From positions 43,264,501 to 43,328,500 of the forward strand of contig NC_088335.1 of the NCBI RefSeq assembly GCF_036884655.1: a stretch of 64,000 nt of DNA, read 5' to 3'. Position numbers and translations under genes: made by a program. Source of the stretch: Musa acuminata AAA Group. Taxonomy: Eukaryota; Streptophyta; Magnoliopsida; Zingiberales; Musaceae. The notes beneath the pieces are model-generated. The model saw only the letters and a program-made list of their open reading frames with translations. It was not told the origin of the DNA and searched no databases. Below, piece by piece: positions 35,801-47,828 of the stretch (its first letter is position 1; each line of letters starts with the position of its first letter).

Positions 35801-38800
35801 CTATATGACCACATCTTAGTTAAAGTATGCATAATATTCGGGCATACTATGCTCACATTCTTGGTAGCTGCCAACACTGAATCTGTATAAGAAAGGATGT
35901 CTTTTTGCACTTATAACTTGACTACTGACGGTTCTTGTGAGGACAACATATTCATCCCTCCTGTCAAGTTGCTGATTCATTTTCTATGTTTATACCAATC
36001 TTCCATGAGAATTTTCTTATTGTCAAGTTGTTGACATTAGTTAACTTCAGCATCTAATGTTCTTGTTAGTTTTGCTCCTTCACATGGGTAGCAAGTATGT
36101 GAGTTATTTAATGGGTTTTTCAGTAAAAGGAACTTCTGCCAGATTGAAAACTTAAAAGTGGTACCTAAAGGTATATTTAAGATTGTACTGTTTTAACTTT
36201 TAGGTGTGAGTACTTCATGATAATTTGAACATCTCATGTAGTCCTTTCCTTTTAACCATTAACTTGTTCCAAATGTGTAACTTATGTTGTTTTTAGGCCA
36301 TGTTCTTTAAATAGGTCTATGTTTCGGCTTTATATGGCTTGCCTGCCCATGGTCAAATTTGTGCAATACCATCTATGCCTACTTAACTATCCTGGATAAC
36401 TGTGGCCATGAGAACTGAAACAGGGACTTAGCATGGGTTCATATATAGGCATTTGCTAAGAATATTGCTTTTATCAGTGTCTCACATGCTTAAGTAGCTG
36501 TACTATCCTACCCACCTTCTAGATTATTCAAGGAACATTATGCTTGTCATCTCTGCAATTTTTAGTTCTTCTATATTTTTTTTGTGCATTTTAGAATTCT
36601 TTTCTTGTTTGTGTTTTGACATTTTTTAATTACAATTTATTAGATAGGACGTGCTCCTGCTCTAGTCAAGGCTGAAGCGCCATGGTCTGCACGAAGAGGC
36701 AATCTCAGTGAAAATGATCGGGTGCTAAAAACAGTAAAAGGGTACTTAAACTAATTTATTAGTCTACTGAAAGTTGTTAATGATTTGCATAATTGCTCTT
36801 GCTCTAACTATGGAGGTGACTATGTATGTGCATTGCAATAGTCATCCTCCATTTGATTTATTTGGTTTTGGCTTTGTGGTTCTGGTTTAGACTAGAATTT
36901 GTTTTTCACTTCTTTTGAAGGTTCATGGACTACATTTTACTTGAAAGCAATACAATGTTTATTAATTGGATCCACTAGAACAGGTTTCATTTCCTGGTGA
37001 TATTTGTTGCAGTATCTTGAACAAGCTGACACCAGAAAAATTTGATGTCCTCAAGGGACAACTAATTGATGCTGGAATTACGACACCTGATATTCTAAAG
37101 GTTTTGATTTTCCCATAGATTTATACTATATTGCCATTGATATGTTTAGTTGTAATTTATCAGAATTTAATTTGAAAAACACCTATGCTGCAGGGTGTCA
37201 TTACTCTCATTTTTGAGAAAGCTGTTTTTGAGCCAACATTCTGTCCCATGTATGCTCAACTTTGTTCTGATATCAATGAAAAACTTCCCTTATTCCCCCC
37301 TGAAGAAGAAGGTGGGAAGGAGATCACTTTCAAGCGTATACTCTTAAATAATTGCCAGGAGGCATTTGAAGGTGCTGACAGCCTGAGGGCTGAATTGCGA
37401 AAGCTGACTGCACCAGACCAAGAAATGGAACGTAGAGATAAAGAGAGAATGGTGAAACTTCGAACTCTTGGTAACATTCACCTCATTGGTGAGCTTTTGA
37501 AGCAAAAGATGGTGCCAGAGAAAATAGTTCATCATGTTGCTCAGGTAATGATTGCTTATGCTGATTATAGTTCTTATTTTTTATGGAATGTACTCTTTTT
37601 AGAGATTTTCTAACAGAAAATCTGTATACAGGAGCTTCTGGGGCATGATGGCAAAACCTGTCCTGCCGAAGAAAATGTTGAGGCAATCTGCCAGTTGTTC
37701 AATACCATAGGGAAGCAGCTGGATGCAAGCCCCAAGTCTCGTCACTTCAATGATGCCTATTTCAATCGACTAAAGGAGCTAGCTTCCAATCCTCAACTTG
37801 CATCACGCCTAAGATTTATGGTCCGTGATGTGCTTGACCTACGTGCAAACAACTGGGTCCCCCGTCGTGAAGAGGTAACTACTTGGTTCTGTCATTGATA
37901 TTATTTGATGGATGGCCATGCAAGGAGGATTAATTCTTTCTAAGACACATTGCTTGATGTTACCCCTGTGAGAATTGACGGCTTTCCTGGCTTTCCAGGT
38001 GAAGGCCAAGACCATTAGTGAAATTCATACTGAGGCAGAAAAGAATCTTGGTTTACGTCCTGGTGCAACTGCAAGCATGAGAAATAGCCGTGATATCAGT
38101 GCTTTAGGGGGTATTAACACTACTGGATTTCCTGTCAACAGACCTGGAATTGGTGGTATGATGCCTGGGATGCCTGGAATGAGAAAAATGCCTGGAATGC
38201 CTGGATTAGATGGGGATGACTGGGAAGTTCCACGGAGCAAATCTATGCCCAGGGGTGATGCTAATCGTGTCCGTAGTTCTCCTGTGGCCAAGTCATCATC
38301 CATCAATTCTAAGTTCTTACCTCAAGGCAGTGGTAACCTGATTTCCGGTAAGACTAGTGCGTTGCTGCAGGGCAGTGGCCCACCAGCTCGTTCTTCTACT
38401 CTTGTTTCAGGCATATTAGATTCTCCATCTCCAAGCTCTGGGTCGCTGAGGCCTGTTGGTCAAGTGCCACCAGCTATGATTCCAGAGAGGTCAGTGGCAA
38501 CAACAAAATTTGATCCTATGGAGTTACATAAGAAAACTGTTGCTCTTTTGGAGGAGTATTTTCACATTCGCATTCTAGACGAAGCACTTCAATGTGTAGA
38601 AGAACTGAAGAGTCCAGAATACCATCCGGAAGTTGTCAAGGAAGCCATCAATCTAGCTCTCGACAAGGGCCCTTCATGTCTTGAACTCCTAATGAAGCTT
38701 TTGGAGCATTTGCTGATTAAGAAAGTTTTTACTCCAAGGGATTTGGGGACAGGTTGTCTGCTTTATGGGGCTATGCTGGACGATGTTGCCATTGATTTGC

Positions 38801-39030
38801 CGAAAGCACCTGCATTCTTTGGTGAAGTGGTTGGTAAACTAATACTTGTCCATGGTGTTGATTTCAAGGTAGTGGAGGAAATTCTCAAGAAGGTAGAAGA
38901 TGCCAATTTCCAGTCAGCAATATTTGATTGTGTCTTAAGAACTCTTCAAGCGAGTCCCGATGGTCAGCCGCTATCGAGTGAATATGCTGCAGAAATCAAG
39001 GCTTGCAAGAAACTCATACATTTGAACTAG
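32873..39030 (+). CDS. EIFISO4G: Eukaryotic translation initiation factor eIFiso4G
   Basis: Plant-specific short scaffold of the eIFiso4F cap-binding complex, linking eIFiso4E, eIF4A and eIF3. Nine exons (32873-33004, 33801-33872, 34143-34238, 34785-34997, 36644-36741, 37013-37100, 37194-37544, 37632-37874, 37999-39030) give 774 residues, close to the 793 of rice. The N-terminus [10 protein letters not shown] is typical. YTKDQLL at 58-64 is the canonical eIF4E-binding motif YxxxxL-hydrophobic. The MIF4G domain spans about 195-430 ([54 protein letters not shown]). A low-complexity linker ([15 protein letters not shown]) and KSMPRGD follow, then an MA3 domain from about 605 ([20 protein letters not shown]) to near the end. 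Exon 1 is GC-rich, later exons AT-richer. The downstream flank at 39397-39715 is duplicated 7.4 kb away. Confidence 0.96.
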
Positions 39031-39396
39031 ATGATTAGAGTTACTCCTTTGCAACTTAAATGATCGGAGCTTAAACAACGCTAATAGTCTCTTTGCTTAC
39101 AGGGTAAGAATATGCCTGATGATCCTTCACCCTTCCATACTTTGCATCATTAGCAGTGTTTGCGTACTGGAAATTGGTACATCGAATTTTGTACGATGGC
39201 TTCCAGTATAGGTTGTCATCTTCTACATGTTGTACCCCTAGTAAATTCACTTGTCGAGTACCATTTCTTTTGCCTTTCTCTTCCTTTCAATATGTTCCAT
39301 TTCTTTTGTATGGGATGTGGAACACGTTCAAATTAAGTTTGTGAGTTGTACAATTGTTGCGATGCTATCTGAACTTTATTGAAGTTGGAAGGAACA

Positions 39397-39715
39397 ATTA
39401 CTCCGGCCATTAGGCATGCAAGTTGAGAACAGTCTTATGTGAGATAGCTTGTAATGGTTTCTCAGAACAACCATGAGAGTTTTTGCGACTGTGGAACTCT
39501 GGGAATTGCCCTTTCTTGTTTTGTAAATGATATGTAGTCTTTTTTTAAGAAAAAAATTCTAATAAATTGATCATTTCATCCAACTTGAATAAATAATTCA
39601 CTATGGATGTTAGATTATCTGCATTTTCTTAGGTAAAAGTTAATAATCCTTCTTGGCTATTGCACTCAAAAAATCTCCACCTCGTATTGTCATTCCACTT
39701 ATATAAATCGTTTCT
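39397..39715. repeat. Flank repeat A, left copy
   Basis: This stretch just past eIFiso4G matches 46836-47160 in the same orientation. Shared blocks in order: AATTACTCC, ATGCAAGTT-AGAACAG, GAGAACA-CCATG-GAG, TTTTGCAAC/GACT, AACTC-GGGAATT, AAAATTCTAATAAATTGATC, ATTTCATCCAACT, TTAGGTAAAA-TTAATAATC, CGTATTGT-ATTCCACTTA. The copies flank the transposon block. Confidence 0.75.
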
Positions 39716-40828
39716 TTAAGCTTTCTATCATTGGAAAATTTGATCTCTACCTTCTAGATTATATAGTTTTATTTAATTAGATAAAATATATTATAGATCT
39801 GATTAAGGTTATAAATTAATAAAAATTTTAATTATGATAGGATTTTTTAGTAGATGATCTTGATAGGAAGAAGTCTAATTATAATAGAATTGTTATAAGG
39901 AAGAGAGAAGAAGATATATATTTTTTTCTTTCTTGTGTAGATTCATGGTGCATGCATATCACCATGTGTTGCTTCACGTTATCCGAGATATCATTTTGAT
40001 TATGATGTTCAAAAAGTATGTATATTATCTCATATTTATGATATTTGATTTCAATCATGATATTAAATTTTTATATAATAGTTTTATTTCATACAATGTG
40101 TGTCAAAGCTATGTCATTGAAATCTAAGTTATTATAGATTATTAAAGAAATTAGATCTATTTTTAATCTATTTGTGTATTAAATCTATTTTATATAAAAT
40201 CTATTATTATCATCATTTTTATTTACCAAAATATGTTTTTATTTACCAAAGTGGTGTGGAGGTGGTTGCGTCACACACCGAGCAGGCTGTGCTACTATGT
40301 GCGACAAGGCTTTTGCAGGTGGTGGTGGACACAACAACATAAGATGGTGATACAATGCGCTGCTACTATGTGATGATGGTGTACGGTGAAAGTGGCTATT
40401 GCCGATAGCACAAGGGGCAATGGTGCTATATTTCCAGAATGGGCAGAAGCAAGCCACCAGGTGATACAACAGTTTCGGGTCGCTTGACGACCGTCGGTGT
40501 TGAGTCACCTAGCGACCGTGCAGTATAACAGCAGAGGGAATCCGTGGAGAAACGGTGATTGTTGGTGTTGAGATTATCTAGATAGTTATCATGATCTAGT
40601 GGTTACATTGATTTCAATAACTACTTCAATCTAGTAGTTATAGGATGATAATAAATAGGACCGTAGTTCATGAAGCAATGTATATAGAGAGTGTGTGATT
40701 TTTTAAATACTACATTAGTTTTTTTGAGTTAAAAGGATTCTTTTTACTCGTAGTATTCTGTTTTTTTCTTGCTTCTCCATCTTCAATATTTGTGGTATCA
40801 GAGCTAGTTTCAATCTGAACTGGGCATT

Positions 40829-41767
40829 ATGGCTTTCAACGATAATTCCATGTCTCAACCCCTTATTCCCATCTTCTCGAGAAAAAACTATGAATTTTGG
40901 AGTATCAAGATGAATACTCTATTTAAGTCTCAAGATCTTTGGGATTTAATAGAGAATGGATATACGGATCCAGATAACGAAATCAGGTTGAGGGAAAATA
41001 GAAAGAAGAACTCAAAGGCATTGTTCTTCATTTAACAAGTTGTACATGAGACGATCTTCTCAAGAATTATAGCGGCGACAACCTCAAAGTAAGCTTGGTT
41101 GATACTTCAAAATGAATTTCAAGACTCATTAAGGATGATTATGGTAAAACTTCAAATCCTTTGTCATGAGTTTGAAATTTTATTCATGAAAAGCAATGAA
41201 TCGGTACAAGATTTTCTTTCTCAAGTGACTGAAATTGTTAGTCAAATAAAATCTTATGGTGAACATCTTTCTGATCATATAATTGTTGCAAAAGTTTTGA
41301 GAAGTTTAACTCTGAAATTTGATCATATTGTTGCCGTAATTGAGGAGTCAAAAGATTTATCTACATATTCATTTGATGAACTAATGTGTTCCTTACAAGC
41401 ACATGAAGTAAGGTTGAACAGGTTACTTGAAAAAAGTGAAGAAAAAATATTTCAGGTTAAGGGGGAGTCTTCTACTTCAAAAGAACATAAAAAATCAATA
41501 GGAAGAGGACGTGGTAGAGGAGGATTTCGTGGTAGAGGAGGATTTCGTGGTAGAGGAAATGGAAAAAGAAGAGACAGAGGACACTTTGATGGGCATGATG
41601 AACAAGGGCAATCAAATTATGATCAAAGAAATTACAAGAGTGGAATTCAATGTCACTATTGTAAAAAGTTTGGTCACATGAAGGCAGATTGCTGGAAAAG
41701 AGAAAAGCAAGCAAGCTATGTGAAGAAAAATAAAGAAAATAGTAAGTTGTTTATGACTCATTCATAA
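40829..41767 (+). pseudogene. Copia gag with CCHC zinc knuckle, broken
   Basis: A capsid-like protein of the nested element. It begins MAFNDNSMSQPLIPIFS, runs through NYEFWSIKMNTLFKSQDLWD, is interrupted by stops near 41033-41096, and continues from about 41099 as a long open frame (ESVQDFLSQVTEIVSQIK, KVLRSLTLKFDHIV). A basic RG-rich stretch (three RGRGGF-type units, 41500-41560) precedes the zinc knuckle CHYCKKFGHMKADC at about 41650-41692. Immediately downstream a protease relic shows DNGCSNHISSIKS, where active copies have DSG. The retrotransposon_UBN2/gag family is recognised; the product cannot be full length. Confidence 0.85.
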
Positions 41768-41779
41768 GTTCATAATATC

Positions 41780-42520
41780 TCAAATGATATTTTGTTTCTG
41801 GATAATGGATGTTCTAATCATATATCAAGCATAAAATCAATATTTAGAGATATTGATGAAACTTATAAGTTGAAAGTTAGACTTGGAGATAACAAGCAAA
41901 TCCAAGTGGAAGGGAAAGGAAAAAATTAAAGTGAAGACAAATCAAGAGAAGGTAAAATACCTTGATAATGTTTTTTCTTTGTTCCTATTTTATCATATAA
42001 CTTGTTGAGTGTTGGACAATTAGTAGATGATAGATATTCAATAATATTTGATAATGGTTCATGCACTATTAGAGATAAAAAATCTGGTTTGATTATAGTA
42101 AATATTTGCATGATACAAAACAAGATGTTTTCACTTGATATGTCAAATATTGAAAGACATGCACTTATCACAACTCAAGAATAAGTCTAGTTTATGACAT
42201 TTAAGATATGGACATCTTAATATTAAGGGTTTAAGGTTGTTAAGTAAAAAAGGAATGATTTTCGGATTGTCCAAGATTAATACACTTGATGTATGTGAAG
42301 GATGTATTTATGACAAACAAAGTAAAAAACCATTTCCTATTGGAAAAGCATAGAGAGCATTAATTCATGCTGATTTATGTAGACCTATGAATACAAAATT
42401 ATTTGGTGGAAGTCAATATTTTTTATTATTTACGGATGAACAAATTGCGGATATCCTCACCAAATCACATCCAGTTCGAAAGCATGTTTATTTTCTATCG
42501 TAAATTGGTGTATGCAACTA
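41780..42520 (+). pseudogene. Protease-integrase remnant fused to RNase H end
   Basis: Fragments read in several frames. The protease region lies near 41800; LLSVGQLVDDRYSIIFDNGS follows at about 42000, then the integrase zinc-binding start WHLRYGHLNIKGLRLLSKKGM (about 42195-42260, with a stop just before) and KPFPIGKA. It then jumps to LLFTDEQIADILTKSHP (about 42425-42475), the last motif of copia RNase H. The junction marks a deletion of roughly two thirds of Pol. Confidence 0.75.
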
Positions 42521-42803
42521 TGAATCAAGGGGAGTGTTATCATGATATAGTGGTTACAGGATGATTTCAATAACTACCTCAATCTAGTAGTTATAGGGTG
42601 GTTGTCACTAGGTCCAATAAATAGGATCATAGTTTATGGAGCAATGTATATAGAGAGTATATAAATTTGGTATCTTGTAAGTGTTCTTATCAATCCTTTC
42701 GTTTTTAAATACTATATCAATTTTCTTGAGTTAAAAGGATTCTTTTTACTCGTATCGTCGTAATATTATGTTTTTTTCTTGCTCCTCCATCCTCAACAGT
42801 TGG

Positions 42804-43600
42804 ATGGTGGACAGCGATAGCACTGGGTGACAGCGTATGCTACCCATCACCATACCAGTGAAGGATGCCACAGAAAGAGTCATGACGGACAGACGACGGT
42901 CGCCTAAGCATCACGAGAGGGAATCGTAGTGGAAAAGGGAAGCATCGCACCTTGGCGTTGTTCTCTAAGGTAATAACTACAGGCGCTATAGATGGCGTGT
43001 AGGCCATGCACCGCAACGGCAATAGTCCCTCGTGTAGGCACCATGGTGATAGCTTCACAGCACAACGATGGTGCTGCTCCTCGGTGAGCGCACGACCACA
43101 CTGCAGTAAAGATGTTGCGTGAGGATAGGGCTTCATTTTGACCAAAATCACCTATTTTGATAACTATTTTATTTTGACTAAATTTTGACCTCGGTCAATT
43201 GACCAAACTTTGATTAGTTTAAATTTGATTGGATTTTGATTTCGATCTTTTTTTTTTGACTTGATCTGAATTTTGATTATTTAATTAAATTTAGAATGAT
43301 CAATAAGATCCAATTCGAAGAAAGTTAAATTTTGATCAATTTTAATTTTGACGGGCCTAATTGAACAAATGATTGGCCCAAATCTATTAGTCCAATTTGG
43401 ATAGTTCAATTCTAAACCTACCCAATCAAATAGGGTGAACTAGTATAAGGGTTACATGTGAAATAAAAAAAATTTATAAATTATAATTTTCTTTGATAGT
43501 TTTCTTATATGATATATTGATAAAATTTTGCTTATGATAAATAAAAATTTAATTATTATTCTTAGATATTTATTTGATCAAGCTATTAATACTTTTAGAT
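42804..43600. other. Non-coding interior of the outer copia block
   Basis: Continues the sequence interrupted at 40560. GC-richer noncoding stretches (40250-40560 and 42804-43150) give way to AT-rich phrases such as TTGACCAAACTTTGATTAG. No protein frame is supported. Confidence 0.45.
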
Positions 43601-45117
43601 GTACATAAATGAAGCCAAGAGATACGTAGATAAAAATGTTCAAATTATCAAATCTAATGAGGGTGATAAATTTTTTTATGATAGATATGATAAGCCTGAT
43701 CATAATTTTGGTTCTTTTACTATATTCCCAGAATAGTAAGGTATTTATACTCAATATGTATGTGCTATAGCAGAATGATACTATTAAAAGGTAAAATCCT
43801 ACTATTATAAGAGCTTGATAAATTATTCTTTTGTATCTGAATCAACGTGAGGAGAAGTTCTAAGGATGATTATATATATCTTGAATATGATTCCTAATAA
43901 ATCAACTACATCAACTCCTTTTGAGTTATTGACTAATAAAAAACCTAATTTAAGATATTTACATATTTATGATTGTTCTACGATAACAATCTTCAATTCA
44001 CATGAAAATAAATCAGATTCAAGGATTATTTCTAGCTCTTAAATTTTAATTTTGATATTGATGAGATATATGTTGATAATCTTTTATTATTTTTTATTCG
44101 AGAGATTGTTGTTCCTTAAATCACTGAATGATTTAATAAAAACGTATAACATAAAAACATAAACTCACACATAATATTGATATTACTACTTATGAGCTTG
44201 TAGGATAAATCATAATCGATAATTTTGAGAATATTTCAAAGGAAAATGAGATTTATCATTTTTTTCGATTATTTATATCTACAAGAATCATATTCTGATA
44301 TAGAAATTAAAAGAATTTCTCATTGTTTTCATATGTTAAGGAAAATAATAATTCTAAAAAGTAATATGATATAAAAAAAAGTTAAAAGTTTGGGTCAGAA
44401 TGATGTTTAAGAACTTATCGAATTATTCAATAACTATAAAAGAATAATTTGTTACATAAACATCACTCAAAGGATAATATCAAACAATATAACAATCAGA
44501 CTTCTGATTAAAGATTTTACTCATAAAGAATACATCGATCTTAAAAAGACTTTTGTTTATTGTTTAAATAAACTTACTAAAAATCATCATGACATTATAA
44601 TTTTGAGTTACAACAATTATATGTAAAAATAAGTTTTTCGAATAAGGAACTAGATTTATATTAAATAATTCAAAGGCAAAATAAAAGAAATAGAAAATTT
44701 GGTGTCCAAATTTAAGAAATCCATTTATAAACTTAATATCATTACTTTCTTCAAATTTAAGAAAAATACTATTGATCAGTATTTATATCTAAATATCGAT
44801 ATGAGCAAGTTTATTATATTGGTATTATATATGGATTACTGATCAATGAGAGCAATGATCTTGGTTTATTATACTGAATAAAGAAATTTCTCACCAATAA
44901 TTTTAAAATGGTTGATATGAATGAGGTATCTTATATTAGTAGTATTGAAATATTTAGAGATAAATCTCAAGGATTATTAGGACTATCTCAGTAAAGATAT
45001 ATTGATCAAGTCTTGGTGAGACTAAGTATACAACTTTTTTTAGCAAACGATGAAAGTAAAACAATTTAGTTAAAATAAGTGTTTTTTAAATATTTTAGAA
45101 AGGAATCAAATTAAAAA

Positions 45118-45484
45118 ATTATTATATATATATGCTAGTTGGAAGTCTATTATACGCTCAAGTCTATACTAGATCATATATTAGTTTTGTAATTGAAATA
45201 CTAGGTATATATTAGAGTTACATAGGAATGAAAACACCAAGAGACTACAAAGGAAATAATATTTGGAATGGACAAAGGATTATATGATCATATATATGAA
45301 AAATTATTTATGTATATATGGTTGGAAGTTTATTATATGCTTAAGCATATACTAAATTAGATTTCAATTTTGTAGTTGAAATACTAGATAAATATTAGAG
45401 TTACTAGGCAATGAAAATACTAAAAGACTTTTAAAAAAATAATAAAATATCTGAAATAGACGAAGGATTATATACTCACATATA
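45118..45484. repeat. Tandem duplication of about 185 bp in the dead pol
   Basis: 45118-45297 and 45303-45484 are adjacent direct copies covering the RNase H-side segment (GTTGGAAGT-TATTATA, TTTTGTA-TTGAAATACTAG, ATATTAGAGTTAC, ATGAAAA-AC, GA-GAAGGATTATAT). Both copies are similarly decayed, so the duplication is probably old or arose by slippage after insertion. Confidence 0.7.
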
Positions 45485-46835
45485 CAAAATTAGATCAGCT
45501 TGAAATGATGGTATTTTCATATGCTAATTTTGTAAATTATATTGATAACAAAAAGTCCACTTTACAATTTATATTTATATCAATTAGATAGATAATTTAT
45601 ATAAAAAATAAAATAATATATTATTATATTATTAACAATAGAAGTTGATTTTATGATATGGTTTGAGGCCATTAATCAAGTTTCATGGTTATCGAAATTT
45701 TATCTCAAGACTTAGATATGATCAGATTCAATCATCAAGTCGTTGAAGATACTTTGTGACATATCACAGTAGTTTTCTTCTCTAGGATGATAAGTAATAT
45801 AGTAGTTTTATGCATTATAGTATAAAATATATGATAGTCAAAGTTCAGAAACAATTAATGTTAATTAAATATTCGAGTTCTACTATATTAATTACTGATC
45901 CATTCAGTTAGGACTTATAGCTTAGAGTATTTGAAAGAGCATGTTCATATAATCGAGTTTTTAAATAACCCATAAAAGATAGATGATGCTAAGTAGACAT
46001 TATAATTAATATTCTTACTTACGTAATTAAAATTATTTATTTTTATTATCTTGTTCACATTTATGTATGTGTATATTATGATTGAATGTGAATAATAATA
46101 TTGTCTTGATAAGACAAATTATATGGGTCATTTTAGATTTTATTAGAAAAGACCAACAATATTGTAGTACATAAAACGAAGTATGATATTGATAATATAC
46201 AACCGTTATAACTCATAATGCTAGTAAGACTTAATGTAGTATTATTATGTTTATTAAACTTATTGACCTATTTTTTAAAAAAATTTGTACGTGTACAAAT
46301 GATTTTTAAAATTTCATAATCTAGTTGGGTAAATTTATTTTTAAATAAATTTTATTATATTTATTTTAATTTTAAACCCTTTTATATCTTTTTAATTAAC
46401 GAGTCAATTAAAAAAAATTAGATTATATGACCCTATTTAATTAGGTAAGATATATTATAGATCTGATTGGATTTTGATTATTATTATCGGTTAATATAAA
46501 AAAGTTTAATTATGATTGAATTTTTTAGGAGATGACCTTGATGGGAATGATTATCTAATTACTTATCTTAGAATCTCCATAAAAGGACCGGACCTTCCAA
46601 GAACTCAACGCGGATATGTAGATATATGATATTATTGAGAAGTTATAGATCTTTTCTTATCTTCCTTTTATCCATCACTCATAGTGATTATGTGATAAAT
46701 AGGAAGAAAAATTCAAGTCTAGTTTCTTTCGTGTAGATTTACATTATATATGATTTTGATATTTTGTTTCAAATCTACCATGTTTGATTTCAATACTAAC
46801 ATTAATTTTTTATATAATAATTTTATTTCTTATAA

Positions 46836-47160
46836 TAATTACTCCCACAATTAGCTATATGCAAGTTAAGAACAGTTGGTTTATCAGAGAACAGCCATGG
46901 GAGCTTTTGCAACAATTGAACTCCGGGAATTTCTTTTTCTTGTTTTTGTAAATAATATTTAATCTTTTTTATAAGAAAAAATTCTAATAAATTGATCATT
47001 TCATCCAACTCGAATAAATAATTCACTACGGAGGTTAGATTACGGCATTTCTTAGGTAAAAATTAATAATCTTTCTTGGCTCTTGCACTCATAAAATCTC
47101 TATCTTTATTAATTCTCCACGTCGTATTGTGATTCCACTTATATAAAATCGTTACTTTGT
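46836..47160. repeat. Flank repeat A, right copy
   Basis: Second copy of the eIFiso4G downstream flank (see 39397-39715), beginning directly at the end of the right outer LTR. Same orientation, clearly diverged. It contains a minus-strand 67-codon frame that is only a by-product of the repeat. Confidence 0.75.
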
Positions 47161-47828
47161 TTTGATTTAATTTTATGTGCTAAAATATGCTTTACATCAG
47201 TTGCTAGTCGTCTAATCAAACTTTTCCCTCCTCTTTTTTCTTTTGATGTAGGAAAAACCATCTTAGAACTTGAATCTGCCACCACCTTAATCTTCTCTAC
47301 AGATTACCAGTGTCTACAGACCTAATCTTGAATTATTCTCCCTCCTTCCTTCAGCTGCTTCTCCTTGAAAATATAATTCAGGCACAAAGAACTGATATTT
47401 TCGTTGTTCAAGAATTGATCCAGGATTGTTCCAAATCAATTTCTCTTGAATAAAGAAGGCACAACAAACAACACAAATAGAAAGCAACCAAGCGGAAGAA
47501 TATGCCTTGTTATAGATGAAAGAATAAAGGTCAATCTGTACCACAACTGATGTCAATCCCAGCAACTGTAACCCACAGAACAGTTCAGCCAATTTGGTCA
47601 ACTGTATTACCAAAAAGGATGGCCTACCTCAGAGTTTAGACAGCAACATGACCTAACATCTTTTCTCTTATTTATTTGAAGAACTTAACATACTTCACCA
47701 AAGCACATAAAAAGCTCCAACAATATCGTCAGCTACTGAAGGAACTTTATCCCATCCATCACCATTATCTGACATCCCAAGACTAATCTAGACTCTACTG
47801 TTCTGTACACAAAAGAGCTGCATCGAAC
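47161..47828. other. 3' region of the ASG1-like gene
   Basis: Lies downstream of a minus-strand gene and probably holds its 3' UTR. A minus-strand frame at 47314-47613 has no recognisable relative. Confidence 0.5.

Larger units (their letters stand above)
40561..42803 (+). mobile_element. Nested copia element with GTTGG target duplication
   Basis: A younger LTR element sits inside the outer one. The left LTR is 40566-40788, the right LTR 42535-42798. Both start TGTT and share ATCATGAT-TAGTGGTTAC, CAATCTAGTAGTTATAGG, GCAATGTATATAGAGAGT and GAGTTAAAAGGATTC. The exact 5-bp duplication GTTGG lies at 40561-40565 and 42799-42803. TGGTATCAGAGC at 40793-40804 is a perfect tRNA-iMet primer-binding site; AAGGGGAG just before the right LTR is the polypurine tract. 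The left LTR lacks two internal blocks of about 22 and 33 bases, and the right lacks 18 near its start. Inside are gag, a protease relic and a piece of integrase joined directly to the final RNase H motif (IADILTK at about 42450-42470), so most of integrase and all RT are deleted. Confidence 0.88.
39765..46835 (+). mobile_element. Decayed copia-type LTR retrotransposon (outer element)
   Basis: Two related direct repeats, about 39765-40100 and 46430-46835, behave as LTRs (shared TATATTATAGATCTGATT, AATTATGAT-G-ATTTTTTAG, TGATTTCAAT and TATATAATA-TTTTATTTC). Between them, in frames broken by many stops, copia Pol remnants run in order. They are an integrase relic near 43630-43740 (SNEGDKFFYDRYDK), ILNMIPNKSTTSTPFELL and LRYLHIYDC near 43890-43985, reverse transcriptase near 44810-44850 (KFIILVLYMDY, where active elements have YVDD), EIFRDKSQGLLGLSQ near 44950, and a RNase H-side LVGSLLYAQVYTRSY near 45135. 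Integrase before RT is the copia order. No primer-binding site was found and gag is lost or unrecognisable. It is dead and is interrupted by the element at 40566-42798. Confidence 0.75.

Noticed and set aside
40793..40804. TGGTATCAGAGC as part of a tRNA gene
   Set aside because: It is the primer-binding site next to an LTR; no tRNA arms surround it.
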